A stretch of DNA of 64,000 bases from Flavitalea plasmicola (GTDB taxonomy: Bacteria > Bacteroidota > Bacteroidia > Chitinophagales > Chitinophagaceae). The translations under genes were made by a program, and so were the position numbers. The notes below the pieces were generated by a model. It was not told the DNA's origin. It ran no database searches and saw nothing but the letters and a program-made list of their open reading frames with translations. The stretch lies in contig NZ_JAUOTO010000004.1 in NCBI RefSeq assembly GCF_030546645.1, forward strand, positions 310,001 to 374,000. Reading direction: 5' to 3'. Each line of letters opens with the position of its first letter. Positions within the stretch are counted from its first letter, which is position 1. This document shows positions 1 to 8,118 of this stretch, one piece after another.

Positions 1-311
1 TTGCAGATGTCCTCGATCTCGTTGCATTTTGTTTTCACCTGGCTCAGGACGCTGCTTTGGCGGGTGAGGGGGAGGAGTTGCTTTACAGCCTCCAGGTGGC
101 GCTGCTCCACTGCATGGAGGCGTTCTTTGTAGGATTCTTCTCCCGCGGCGGCGGACAGACCAGCCTGGATCAGCATATCCGTGACGCCGCCCAGCGCGGA
201 AACCACGAGGATGGTCCTGTCGTTGGTCAGGGCCTCCCGCACCAGCTGAACGACCTTGTTTATATTTTCTGCGTTGGCTACGGAAGTACCTCCGAATTTT
301 AAGACCTGCAT
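1..311 (-). CDS. thrA: Aspartokinase (N-terminal part), likely ThrA; cut by window edge
   Basis: Reading the minus strand from the ATG at 311 gives 103 codons that run off the window. The protein opens MQVLKFGGTSVANAEN; KFGGTSV is the nucleotide-binding signature at the extreme N-terminus of aspartate kinases, and LVVSALGGVTDML is the expected second motif. The enzyme phosphorylates L-aspartate, the first step towards threonine, methionine and lysine. The Thr/Ile-rich leader upstream argues for the threonine-regulated, bifunctional aspartokinase-homoserine dehydrogenase (ThrA), but the dehydrogenase half lies outside the window, so a monofunctional aspartokinase is possible. It is divergent from ppc, which makes the precursor of its substrate. 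Confidence 0.9.
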   Translation of the reverse strand, partial: MQVLKFGGTSVANAENINKVVQLVREALTNDRTILVVSALGGVTDMLIQAGLSAAAGEESYKERLHAVEQRHLEAVKQLLPLTRQSSVLSQVKTKCNEIEDIC

Positions 312-401
312 ATTGTTGGATTGTGAATTGAAGTAGATAAAAAAAGACCTTTCTTACGTTTGACAGCTTGGTGAGAAGCCCATGTTGTAATATGGAAATT
401 G

Positions 402-420
402 ACAACCCTTAACGGGTTGT
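402..420 (-). promoter_or_regulatory. Hairpin overlapping the end of the thr leader ORF
   Basis: ACAACCC (402-408) and GGGTTGT (414-420) form a perfect 7-bp stem with a 5-nt loop that includes the leader stop codon. On the transcribed strand the GTTGT of the second arm can instead pair with ACAAC about 13 nt downstream, so two exclusive pairings exist. A run of seven Ts on the minus strand follows nearer thrA (about 342-350), but only a 4-bp hairpin precedes it. I cannot point to a convincing terminator, so the mechanism may not be classical attenuation. Confidence 0.5.
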
Positions 421-522
421 GGAGGTTGTTGTGGAGGTAATAATAATCGTAACTTGCGCAGCGGATACACCACGGGCGACGGTAGCTGAAGGAGAAATAA
501 TATGGTATTTGTAAGGTATCAC
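409..522 (-). CDS. Thr/Ile-rich leader peptide of the thr operon (ThrL-like)
   Basis: A 37-codon ORF starting at GTG (522) and ending in TAA (409-411), 97 nt before thrA. Its C-terminal part reads VTIIITSTTTSTTR: seven Thr and three Ile in 14 residues, immediately before the stop. This is the composition of a threonine attenuator peptide such as E. coli ThrL, where scarcity of charged tRNA-Thr or tRNA-Ile stalls the ribosome. The start is uncertain: no ATG lies in frame, and GTG at 522 is the only good candidate, close to the start point implied by the promoter at 531-560, so initiation may be nearly leaderless. Function is inferred from composition and position. Confidence 0.75.
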   Translation of the reverse strand: MIPYKYHIISPSATVARGVSAAQVTIIITSTTTSTTR

Positions 523-530
523 CTCGGGCG

Positions 531-560
531 CTAAGGTAGGGATTGTTCGTTGTAAAACAA
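531..560 (-). promoter_or_regulatory. Bacteroidetes-type promoter for the thr leader/thrA
   Basis: Minus strand shows TTG (558-560), a 19-nt spacer, then TACCTTAG (531-538), close to the Bacteroidetes consensus TTTG / TAnnTTTG. The predicted transcript start falls about at the GTG of the leader ORF. The ilv leader promoter has the same 19-nt spacing. Confidence 0.5.
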
Positions 561-663
561 GGAATCAGCTATTTTTTTGATGAAAATAAAGTAATTTCGG
601 CTCTTGGTTGTAATTATTGCTGCCTGTGTCAAACTTCTTTGAACATTTATTAAAAACTAACTA

Positions 664-3246
664 ATGAGCATTCAGTCTTCTCAAGGATTGCAGCAATTCA
701 AGAACCTGGTCGGGATCAAGTTCCAATTGTATAACAGTCTTTTCACTTCCCTTCCTTTCCACCGTATTGAGAAGACGGGAATCCTGTTATCGCTGCTGCT
801 GACGATCTGTGAGGATGGTTATAAGAAGAAGCAGAGTCCTGAGGAGATCATGGAAGATTTCTTCCGGAAGCATACTGCATTTACGGGGGAGCGGGAGAAA
901 GCGGATATCCTTTTCCGCTTTGTGCAATACGTGGAGCGGCAGATCGTGCTGTTCGATGCGCTGGAGGATGCGGCTTTCCGGCATGTCAATGACATGGGCG
1001 GCGCCGGCACGTTAAAGCACCTTATTTCGGAAGTGCTGCAGACGAACAAGGAGGAGGAGCTGACGGATAAATTGAAGGATTATTCGGTGAGGATGGTACT
1101 GACGGCGCATCCAACGCAATTTTATCCCGGTCCGGTGCTGGGCATCATCAATGACCTGTCCAGGGCAGTCATAGAGAACAATGCCGCGGATATCAACCTG
1201 TACCTGCAGCAATTGGGTAAGACCCCGTTCCTGAAAAAGCAGCGGCCTACTCCTTTTGACGAGGCAGTCAGCCTGATATGGTACCTGGAGAATATTTTCT
1301 ATCATGCCTGCGGGAAGATCATCGCCATGCTGCAGAACCAGTTCCCGCATGCGATCGACAAGCGCAATGCCGTGATCAAGATGGGTTTCTGGCCCGGGGG
1401 CGACCGGGATGGGAATCCATTTGTAAAGGCTGACACCACCTTAAAGGTGGCGGAATCCTTGCGTGGCGCCATCATCAAATGTTATTACCTGGACGTGCGG
1501 CGGCTGAAGCGCCGGCTGACCTTCAAGGGTGTGGATACGATCATTGCGGACCTGGAGCAGAAGCTCTATAACAACATCTTTGTTCCTGATCATAAGGCGG
1601 AGCTGCACAAGCAGGAGATCCTGGATCCTCTGATCCAGATACGGGAGATCATCATTTACCAGCACAATAGCCTGTTTGTCCATTTGGTGGACAACCTGAT
1701 CGGGAAGGTGATGATCTTCGGGCTGCATTTTGCGACGTTGGATATCAGGCAGGAGAGCACCGTGCATGGGACGGTGCTGGAGGCGGTTGCGGCCAGGGAA
1801 AAGCTGGTCCCCGAGCATTATGGTTCGTTGACGGACGTTGAGAAAATGGAGGTGCTGACGGGACTTGGCGGCGGCGCTGCAAACCCCGGACTCTATGAGG
1901 ATGCCCTGGTGAAGGATACGCTGGAAACCATTGCCGGCATCAGGACCATACAGCAATACAATGGGGAGGAAGGCTGTAACCGATATATCATCAGTCAATG
2001 CAACAGCGCTCTGAATGTGCTGGAAGTGTTCGGGCTTTTTCTTATCAGCGGGTGGAAAAAGGAAAAGCTGGCCGTGGACATCGTACCGTTGTTCGAGACC
2101 GTGGATGACCTGCAGCATGCAGCCGGCGTCATGCGGCAGCTTTATGAGAACAAGGTGTATAACAAGCATCTGCAGGGCAGGGGCCGTACGCAGACGATCA
2201 TGCTGGGATTTTCAGATGGCACGAAGGATGGGGGATACCTGATGGCGAACTGGGGGATCTATAAGGCCAAGGAGGAACTGACGTGCATATCGAAGGAGTT
2301 CGGCATCGACGTGGTGTTCTTTGACGGCCGGGGCGGTCCTCCTGCCAGGGGGGGCGGCAAGACCCATAAGTTCTATGCTTCCATGGGAAAGAATATCGCC
2401 AATAAGCAAATACAGCTGACCATCCAGGGGCAGACCGTCAGCTCAAATTTCGGAACGATCGATACGGCCCAGTATAATATCGAGCAGCTGTTGCATGCCG
2501 GGGTGTCCAATGACCTGTTCTCATCCAAAGAAATTACGTTGCAGAAGGACGAGGAAGAGCTATTGCAGGCTTTATCCCTGGAAAGCTATAAGGCTTACTC
2601 CACTTTGAAAGAGCATCCTTACTTCCTGCAATATCTGAACGAGGTGAGTCCGCTGAGGTTTTACAGTGAGACGAATATCGCCAGCCGGCCTTCCAAGCGG
2701 AAGAGCTCGGGCCGATTGGAATTAAAGGACCTGCGGGCCATCCCGTATGTGGGCGCCTGGAGCCAGCTGAAGCAGAATGTCACGGGGTATTATGGTGTAG
2801 GGAAAGCGTTGCAGACGCTGGACAAGCAAGGAAAATGGAAAGAGGTGAAGCAACTCTACGAGAACTCGCCCTTTTTCAGGACTTTGCTGGACAACTGCGA
2901 GATGGCCATGAAGAAGTGTTTCTTTCCACTGACGGAACATTACTCCCGTCATCCTGTATATGGAGAGATTTGGACGCTGATCTATGATGAATTCGAGCTC
3001 ACGCAGAAGTATATCTTCAAGTTGTCGGGAAAGAATGAGCTGATGGCAGACTATCCTGTAGAGCAGCTGTCCATCCAGATGCGGGAGCGGATCGTGCTGC
3101 CCCTGAGCACTATCCAGCAATATGCGCTCACGAAATTCCAGCAGCTGGAGAAGAGCGGGGATAACAAGCCGATGAAGGAGGTGTATGAGAAGCTGATCAT
3201 CCGGAGCAGCTTTGGGATCATCAATGCGGCGAGGAATTCGGCGTAG
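664..3246 (+). CDS. ppc: Phosphoenolpyruvate carboxylase
   Basis: Carboxylates PEP with bicarbonate to oxaloacetate (anaplerosis), cytosolic. At 860 aa it matches bacterial PEPC (E. coli 883). Visible motifs: VLTAHPTQ with the catalytic His at about 149, WPGGDRDGNPFV, FDGRGGPPARGGG, QGQTVSSNFG, and a C-terminus INAARNSA close to the usual RNTG end that takes part in aspartate inhibition. In the glycine-rich loop Asp replaces the His of the E. coli FHGRGGS motif; I recall the same form from other Bacteroidetes. Divergent from thrA, which uses its downstream product. It ends 26 bp from the convergent kup; TGATCC/GGATCA (3254-3268) is a short palindrome in the gap. Confidence 0.96.
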   Translation: MSIQSSQGLQQFKNLVGIKFQLYNSLFTSLPFHRIEKTGILLSLLLTICEDGYKKKQSPEEIMEDFFRKHTAFTGEREKADILFRFVQYVERQIVLFDALEDAAFRHVNDMGGAGTLKHLISEVLQTNKEEELTDKLKDYSVRMVLTAHPTQFYPGPVLGIINDLSRAVIENNAADINLYLQQLGKTPFLKKQRPTPFDEAVSLIWYLENIFYHACGKIIAMLQNQFPHAIDKRNAVIKMGFWPGGDRDGNPFVKADTTLKVAESLRGAIIKCYYLDVRRLKRRLTFKGVDTIIADLEQKLYNNIFVPDHKAELHKQEILDPLIQIREIIIYQHNSLFVHLVDNLIGKVMIFGLHFATLDIRQESTVHGTVLEAVAAREKLVPEHYGSLTDVEKMEVLTGLGGGAANPGLYEDALVKDTLETIAGIRTIQQYNGEEGCNRYIISQCNSALNVLEVFGLFLISGWKKEKLAVDIVPLFETVDDLQHAAGVMRQLYENKVYNKHLQGRGRTQTIMLGFSDGTKDGGYLMANWGIYKAKEELTCISKEFGIDVVFFDGRGGPPARGGGKTHKFYASMGKNIANKQIQLTIQGQTVSSNFGTIDTAQYNIEQLLHAGVSNDLFSSKEITLQKDEEELLQALSLESYKAYSTLKEHPYFLQYLNEVSPLRFYSETNIASRPSKRKSSGRLELKDLRAIPYVGAWSQLKQNVTGYYGVGKALQTLDKQGKWKEVKQLYENSPFFRTLLDNCEMAMKKCFFPLTEHYSRHPVYGEIWTLIYDEFELTQKYIFKLSGKNELMADYPVEQLSIQMRERIVLPLSTIQQYALTKFQQLEKSGDNKPMKEVYEKLIIRSSFGIINAARNSA

Positions 3247-3272
3247 GGCCAGTTGATCCTGAGGATCATTGG

Positions 3273-5219
3273 TTACTCCCTGACAATGGGAGGATGTATC
3301 ACCGGGGCAACCACTACAGGATATTTTTCGATGGTGACATTGCTCCGGTCGAGACCGAAATTGACCGTCTCCTTGACACTCACATATTTTAAATTAAAAT
3401 AGCTGTGCATCAGGAATCGCTTCCAGAACGGCAGATCGTTTTCGAAAGAAAGAAAGGGATCCATGATCAGAAAACGAAAATCCCCAATCATGCTTTCCTG
3501 GTAAGTTTGCTCGTATCTTTCTGAAAGGTCCACTTCCTTATTTTTGACCATGTCTTTTACCACCCGCCCGAAATAATAATCGATGCGGGGTTCGACCCGA
3601 AACCCCAGATTGAATGTGATGAAATAGATGTCGTTTGGAACGATTGTTTCCACATGATATCTCAATGCATACGGCTCATCCAGCACATTCACATGAAGGA
3701 ACCAGTATATATCCGCCCGTTTAGGCGATTTGGAAAGGATGGAATCGATAGCCGACTTTTCGATCATTTTTGAAGTGCCGGAGGAGGTGAGGTATACCAG
3801 GTTGGTCGCATATTTCGGGATATGTGCATCGGCGCTCAGGCGTTTCAGCAATTGGATATATTGTTCGCATGGCACGAGACTGATCATCGCATTCTTTATC
3901 CTGCGACCTTTATACCATACGAACATGATCCCGAACAGGCAGGACCCGATGACCAGGGTAAGCCATCCACCGTCCTTTATCTTGCGGAAATTGGCAATCA
4001 GAAAAGACAGTTCGATAAAGAGAAAAAGGCTGGTAATAGCCATTACGGCGAGAAAAGGCACTCTTTTAGCACGGAGGTAGAAATTGATCAGCACGGTACT
4101 CATGAGCATGGTCAGGGTCACACTTAAGCCGAAAGCCGCTTCCATCCGGGTAGATTCCCGGAAATATAACACCATTCCAATGCAACCGGCCATAAGGAAC
4201 CAGTTGACAAAGGGGATGTATATCTGTCCTTTAATGTTGCCTGGAAACAGCACGCGGTGTCTCGGCCAGATATCCAGCCGTATCGCCTCATTGATGAGGG
4301 TAAAACAACCGCTGATCAGCGCCTGGCTGGCGATGATGGTTGCGAGTGTTGCAACGACGAGTGACGGCCGGTAGATAGCCTGCGGAACGATGTGATAAAA
4401 AGGACTGATGATACCGGTGTAGCCGCCTTTGTGCTGTAAAAGCCAGGCGGTCTGTCCGGCATAGCTCAGGATCAATGTGATCTTGATATATATCCAGCTT
4501 ACCCGGATATTATTCCTGCCGCAATGTCCCATATCACTATACAGCGCTTCGGCACCTGTAGTACAAAGGAAGATGCTTCCGAGGAGCCAGAATCCTCCTG
4601 GTGAATGGCGCAACATGGTATAAGCATAGTAAGGGTTCAGTGCTTTGAGCACTCCCGGAGTGTCCTTTAAGGCCATTGTTCCCAATATGCCAATGAAGGT
4701 GAACCATACGACCATCACCGGACCGAATATCTTGCCGATCTTATCTGTTCCGAACTGCTGGAACAGGAACAGGATGATCAATATAACGATGACGATCCGT
4801 TCCGTTTGCAAATGGGGATCGATCGCCTGCAGACCTTCAATGGCAGAGGCCACCGAAATGGGTGGTGTGATAATGCCGTCGGCCATTAAGAAGGCGCCCC
4901 CGGCCATAGCAGGAAACAATAACCAGCGCCCGGAGAACCGGCGTATCAGGGCATACAAAGAGAATATCCCGCCTTCCCCTTTATTATCCGCCTGGAGCGT
5001 AATGATAACATATTTCAGTGTCGTTTGAAAGAAAAGGGTCCAGAATATGGCGGATAGGGATCCGAGAGCGATGTCTTCTGTGATGACACGGTCATGGAAG
5101 ACTGCGTTCAAGGTATATAGAGGGGAAGTGCCAATGTCACCGAAAACAATACCTGTAGCCAGCAGAATTCCGGCTGCGGAAATGCGCTTATGAAATGAAG
5201 CCGTAGAAGTTGCATCCAT
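3273..5219 (-). CDS. kup: KUP-family potassium uptake transporter
   Basis: A 648-aa inner-membrane K+/H+ symporter. The N-terminus has the family signature GIVFGDIGTSPLYT (about residues 21-34), followed by some 12 hydrophobic segments up to about residue 430 and a hydrophilic C-terminal domain, as usual for Kup (E. coli 622 aa). Other family stretches include DNKGEGGIFSLYAL and the acidic segment GAEALYSDMGHCG. Start taken at MDATSTAS, 28 nt from the -7 element at 5247-5254. Convergent with ppc, no partner gene. No sign of damage. Confidence 0.95.
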   Translation of the reverse strand: MDATSTASFHKRISAAGILLATGIVFGDIGTSPLYTLNAVFHDRVITEDIALGSLSAIFWTLFFQTTLKYVIITLQADNKGEGGIFSLYALIRRFSGRWLLFPAMAGGAFLMADGIITPPISVASAIEGLQAIDPHLQTERIVIVILIILFLFQQFGTDKIGKIFGPVMVVWFTFIGILGTMALKDTPGVLKALNPYYAYTMLRHSPGGFWLLGSIFLCTTGAEALYSDMGHCGRNNIRVSWIYIKITLILSYAGQTAWLLQHKGGYTGIISPFYHIVPQAIYRPSLVVATLATIIASQALISGCFTLINEAIRLDIWPRHRVLFPGNIKGQIYIPFVNWFLMAGCIGMVLYFRESTRMEAAFGLSVTLTMLMSTVLINFYLRAKRVPFLAVMAITSLFLFIELSFLIANFRKIKDGGWLTLVIGSCLFGIMFVWYKGRRIKNAMISLVPCEQYIQLLKRLSADAHIPKYATNLVYLTSSGTSKMIEKSAIDSILSKSPKRADIYWFLHVNVLDEPYALRYHVETIVPNDIYFITFNLGFRVEPRIDYYFGRVVKDMVKNKEVDLSERYEQTYQESMIGDFRFLIMDPFLSFENDLPFWKRFLMHSYFNLKYVSVKETVNFGLDRSNVTIEKYPVVVAPVIHPPIVRE

Positions 5220-5246
5220 ATCTTGGTTAAAAGGGTTGGCTTGTTG

Positions 5247-5274
5247 CGAATATACTCAAAAGTTGCTGATGCAA
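5247..5274 (-). promoter_or_regulatory. Probable kup promoter
   Basis: On the minus strand TTG (5272-5274), a 17-nt spacer and TATATTCG (5247-5254) resemble TTTG/TAnnTTTG. The same -7 octamer occurs before the ilv leader. Confidence 0.4.
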
Positions 5275-5291
5275 GCGCTCAGGCGGCTTGC

Positions 5292-5645
5292 TTAGTCTTT
5301 CGAACTGATCACCTGTTGCAGGTATAAGGCATATAGATCTGACGGCATAAAGGATTGCACCATTCTCCATTCCACGATATTACAGAGCATCCTGATCGAA
5401 GAAAAGGCAAAGATAAAAACATTTTCCACCGCATTTTTTACCAGGATATTTCCTTTGTTGTAGATCTTTTCTACCAGGGACATACATTTTTTTACTTCTC
5501 TGAAATTGTGTTCGAGCGCCATGCGCTTTGTATAATCAGTTAGCACGTGCATTGAGTCGTAGATGTGCTGCCGATGGGTAAGCTCACTTCTCAACTGAGG
5601 CAAGGTACAGGTGATATAAGCGGGTACTTCAAGTTCATCTATCAT
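5292..5645 (-). CDS. Small uncharacterised protein
   Basis: 117 aa from the ATG at 5645 (MIDELEVPAYITCTLP). An upstream in-frame ATG at 5711 would add 22 residues rich in Cys and Pro that look non-coding, so the shorter form is preferred. The protein is soluble and mostly helical by appearance, with the conserved-looking stretch EVKKCMSLVEKIYNKGN followed by a hydrophobic helix. It has no signal peptide. I have the impression that similar proteins recur in Chitinophagaceae, but I cannot name a characterised family or a function. It lies upstream of kup on the same strand with a 72-bp gap that holds the kup promoter. Confidence 0.65.
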   Translation of the reverse strand: MIDELEVPAYITCTLPQLRSELTHRQHIYDSMHVLTDYTKRMALEHNFREVKKCMSLVEKIYNKGNILVKNAVENVFIFAFSSIRMLCNIVEWRMVQSFMPSDLYALYLQQVISSKD

Positions 5646-5888
5646 ATGCTTAGGATTTGGACTTGATAGGCAAAAGAGGTGCCCGATCGGCGGGCACAGA
5701 TATAACTGCAAGACAATAAAGGTTTTGGGGGGCGCCGCATTACGATTTGCAGCCGGTGTGCACTGCGCCGGAATGGAAAGGGTTTTTCAAAAAGGAAGGG
5801 GGCGGCAATTGTACTATGATTGGATTTCAATGACTTATGAATAAGGAATGAGGTTTGGTCAATTGAGATCAACCATAAAACTTTAAAA

Positions 5889-6443
5889 ATGGAAGCAGAA
5901 CCGGAGATTATAATACGTGTTGCCGTGCCGGCCGATGTAAAATATGTATACACGATCCTTTCCGAGATGGAGCGTTCGGCCCGCGAAAGGGGGACGGGTA
6001 TTGGAAAACGGAGTCCTCAGTCCGTATGTCATAAGATCTATGACGGGCATGCTGTGATAGCATTTACGCGTCTGGGTGAGTGGGTTGGTTTTTCATATAT
6101 CCAGCCCTGGGGTGACGGTGGATTCGTATCCAATAGCGGGCTGATCGTGGCTCCAGCTTATCGCGGATTGCATGTCGCAGCCAGGATCAAGGAATTGGCC
6201 TTTGAGCTTTCCCGAAGACTGTATCCCCAGGCAAACATCTTCAGCATTACAACGGGGGCAGCGGTTCTTTCTCTGAATCACCATTTGGGATTCAGGCCAG
6301 TGACCTATGCAGAGATCACGGCTGATCCGGCATTCTGGGATCAGTGCAAGGCATGTGTCAACTATCCCTTGCTGGAGGCGAAAGGGAGGAGGGTTTGTTT
6401 ATGCACGGCGATGGTATTTGAGCCAAAGAAAATGGCAATTTAA
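5889..6443 (+). CDS. GNAT-family N-acyltransferase, similar to those of Bacteroidetes arginine clusters
   Basis: 184 aa with a GNAT fold: N-terminal IRVAVPADVKYVYTIL (beta1-alpha1), VAPAYRGLHVAARIKELA as the acyl-CoA pyrophosphate loop (about 94-111), and a later SLNHHLGFRP motif. The Cys-rich tail (QCKACVNYP, CLCTAMVFEP) resembles what I remember of GNAT proteins encoded next to argG in Bacteroidetes, proposed to acylate glutamate in arginine synthesis. Here no arg gene is adjacent, so that role is only a suggestion. The CxxC and CxC pairs could bind a metal. Start ATG 5889 follows an A-rich stretch typical of Bacteroidetes leaders. Confidence 0.75.
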   Translation: MEAEPEIIIRVAVPADVKYVYTILSEMERSARERGTGIGKRSPQSVCHKIYDGHAVIAFTRLGEWVGFSYIQPWGDGGFVSNSGLIVAPAYRGLHVAARIKELAFELSRRLYPQANIFSITTGAAVLSLNHHLGFRPVTYAEITADPAFWDQCKACVNYPLLEAKGRRVCLCTAMVFEPKKMAI

Positions 6444-6490
6444 AAAACAATGGTATGTAAGCGGGGAATGATCAACATTCTTTATCGTCC

Positions 6491-6652
6491 GTGGAGAGCC
6501 AGGAGTGGAAAGTGGATATTATTGAAATTAGACGTGTGCAGGAACAGGCGCTTACGTTGTGCGACTGTCTGCTGCAGATGGATGGGAAGCGGAGTGTATT
6601 TGATCTGGCGAATGCCTGGGATAAGGCAGGAAGGGCGGACCTGTCAACATGA
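6491..6652 (+). CDS. Possible short ORF (53 aa, GTG start) or gene remnant
   Basis: Between the GNAT gene and the decayed porin a reading frame from GTG 6491 to TGA 6650-6652 encodes a protein-like sequence (EIRRVQEQALTLCDCLLQM, then SVFDLANAWDKAGRADLS) with balanced composition and a helical pattern. There is no ATG at a sensible start; the frame opens after a stop at 6458-6460. The overlapping frame from ATG 6450 has an unnatural Arg/Cys/Trp-rich product and is less credible. It could be a small gene or the tail of a lost one. Confidence 0.3.
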   Translation: MESQEWKVDIIEIRRVQEQALTLCDCLLQMDGKRSVFDLANAWDKAGRADLST

Positions 6653-6679
6653 AAATAATCACACAAAAAAAATGACCGA

Positions 6680-7785
6680 ATGAAAAAATTTATTATTGGA
6701 TGTGCTATTTTAGTTGGCGCAGCATCGAAAGTACAGTCACAGGATACCACAGCCCCGAAAATTCCTTTTGACGGGATAGAGACCAACTGGCAGAACGGAA
6801 GCGATCGCAGGGATTCTTCGATATTTCATGGAAAGTATTTTATTCCTACTGTCATGGTGGATATCAACTATACGCATTCATTTAATCGTCCCAATGACAA
6901 TACGGTGGTGGGGTCTACGGCGTTGGCGCGTAACAACGAGGTACAGTTGTCGCAACTGAGCTTTGGGGGTGATCTCAACTATGAGAATGCGAGAGCGAGA
7001 TTCCTGATGCAACTGGGTACGCGGACACAGGTGGTACCGAGGAACGACCTGAGCCCTTACAGAGGGCAGTATAAGCTAGCGGATGTATACAGGTACTTAA
7101 GTGAGGCTTATGTCGGTTATCACTTTAACAAGTGGTATGGGATCAATGTGGATGCCGGACTCTTTATGTCGTATATCGGACTTAACAGCTATTACCAGGT
7201 GGAGAACTGGGATTACCAGGCTTCCTTTACATCGGATAATACACCCTGGTTCTTTAATGGAGTGAGGATACAGCTATTCCCGTCCAAGTATCTCAAGATC
7301 GAGCCGTGGATCATCAATGGGTGGCAGAGCTATGGCAAGTTCAACAGCATGCCGGGACTGGGTGCGAATATCACCTGGAATCCGACCAGCAGCTTTAAGC
7401 ACAGAACAAATTTGCATGGACGGTGGGCGGAGGTGTGATGACCAACCCGGGCAGATACCTGGTGCTGTATCCTACAGGGCAGGCCAGTCCGTTGCCAGAT
7501 CCTAACAACCCTGCACAGACGGAAGGTAGATATCCTTTCAGCGCCAATCCGGGAGATCAGTTTAAAGGTTGGGACTGCAGCACCAACCTGGACTGGATGC
7601 CTAACCAGAGTTTCCTGTTTAGAATGGAGTATGTGCACCGGCACGCGAGCGTACCTTATTTTGCCGGTGCGGGCGGGGTGACGTCTCAGACCGGATATTC
7701 GACGACGGCATTGGATCCTAACTGGAGGCCTGACCTGGTGAAGTCGGAGGACAGGATCATATTTGCGGTGTTGTTCAGATTATGA
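6680..7785 (+). pseudogene. OmpL-like beta-barrel porin (BBP2 type), broken by an internal deletion
   Basis: The first frame (6680-7438) gives a signal peptide ending SKVQSQD and a barrel that matches the intact paralogue at 8119 almost segment by segment (DNTVVGSTALARNNE, DAGLFMSYIG, TSDNTPWFFNG, NGWQSYGKFN). Near 7395-7405 the match stops after WNPTSS, and the protein runs into an unrelated tail to a stop at 7436. In another frame the alignment resumes at QNKFAWTVGGG and continues to the native C-terminus IIFAVLFRL at 7785. About 90 codons of the paralogue are missing, and the net loss is not a multiple of three. The remnant would lack several strands and the C-terminal sorting strand. Flanking gene remains well preserved, so the event looks recent, or it is an assembly error. 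Confidence 0.8.
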
Positions 7786-7814
7786 TGATGCCGTAGTGTT
7801 TGTAAAGTATAAAG

Positions 7815-7839
7815 GAGGCCGTTTTCACGGCCTCTTTTT
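7815..7839 (+). terminator. Rho-independent terminator after the porin pseudogene
   Basis: GAGGCCGT (7815-7822) pairs with ACGGCCTC (7827-7834), 4-nt loop, then TTTTT. The 280 bp from here to the next porin contain the sigma-54-like site described separately and no gene that I can support. Confidence 0.85.
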
Positions 7840-8041
7840 GTTTGGAGCGGTTAACCATGCATTAACAATTTTTTCACCGGACTGAAAAACAGATCGCCGG
7901 CAATTTCCACTTTGGAAATTTTATTTTCAAAGTGACAATATTTTACGTGGTGCGCATCCAGCTTCCATCATGGCTATAAATTTTTAAAAACGTTGACGAG
8001 CATAGCGTTCCACGTGGTTAAGCCTGGTCTGAATCCGGCTA

Positions 8042-8056
8042 TGGTACACAATTCGC
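8042..8056 (+). promoter_or_regulatory. Candidate sigma-54 (-24/-12) promoter
   Basis: TGGTACACAATTCGC has the invariant GG-N10-GC spacing and matches TGGCACG-N4-TTGC at 8 of the 11 defined positions. It lies 63 bp before the porin gene, in a transcription unit that ends with a sigma-54-dependent activator gene. A small hairpin, GCCC-TTATA-GGGC, overlaps its downstream edge (8055-8067). Confidence 0.5.
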
Positions 8057-8118
8057 CCTTATAGGGCACGACGGATAGAATCCGGACGATGCAATTGTTT
8101 ACAATTTAAATTCAGACT

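Noticed and set aside
57-302. Plus-strand ORF of 81 aa
   Set aside because: It is antisense to the aspartokinase start, whose KFGGTSV motif is unmistakable.
342-352. Rho-independent terminator before thrA
   Set aside because: Seven Ts are present, but the preceding hairpin has only 4 bp, too weak to call.
6450-6683. 77-aa ORF overlapping the porin pseudogene start
   Set aside because: Arg/Cys/Trp-rich, typical of an out-of-frame product. Another frame (6491-6652) reads more like protein.
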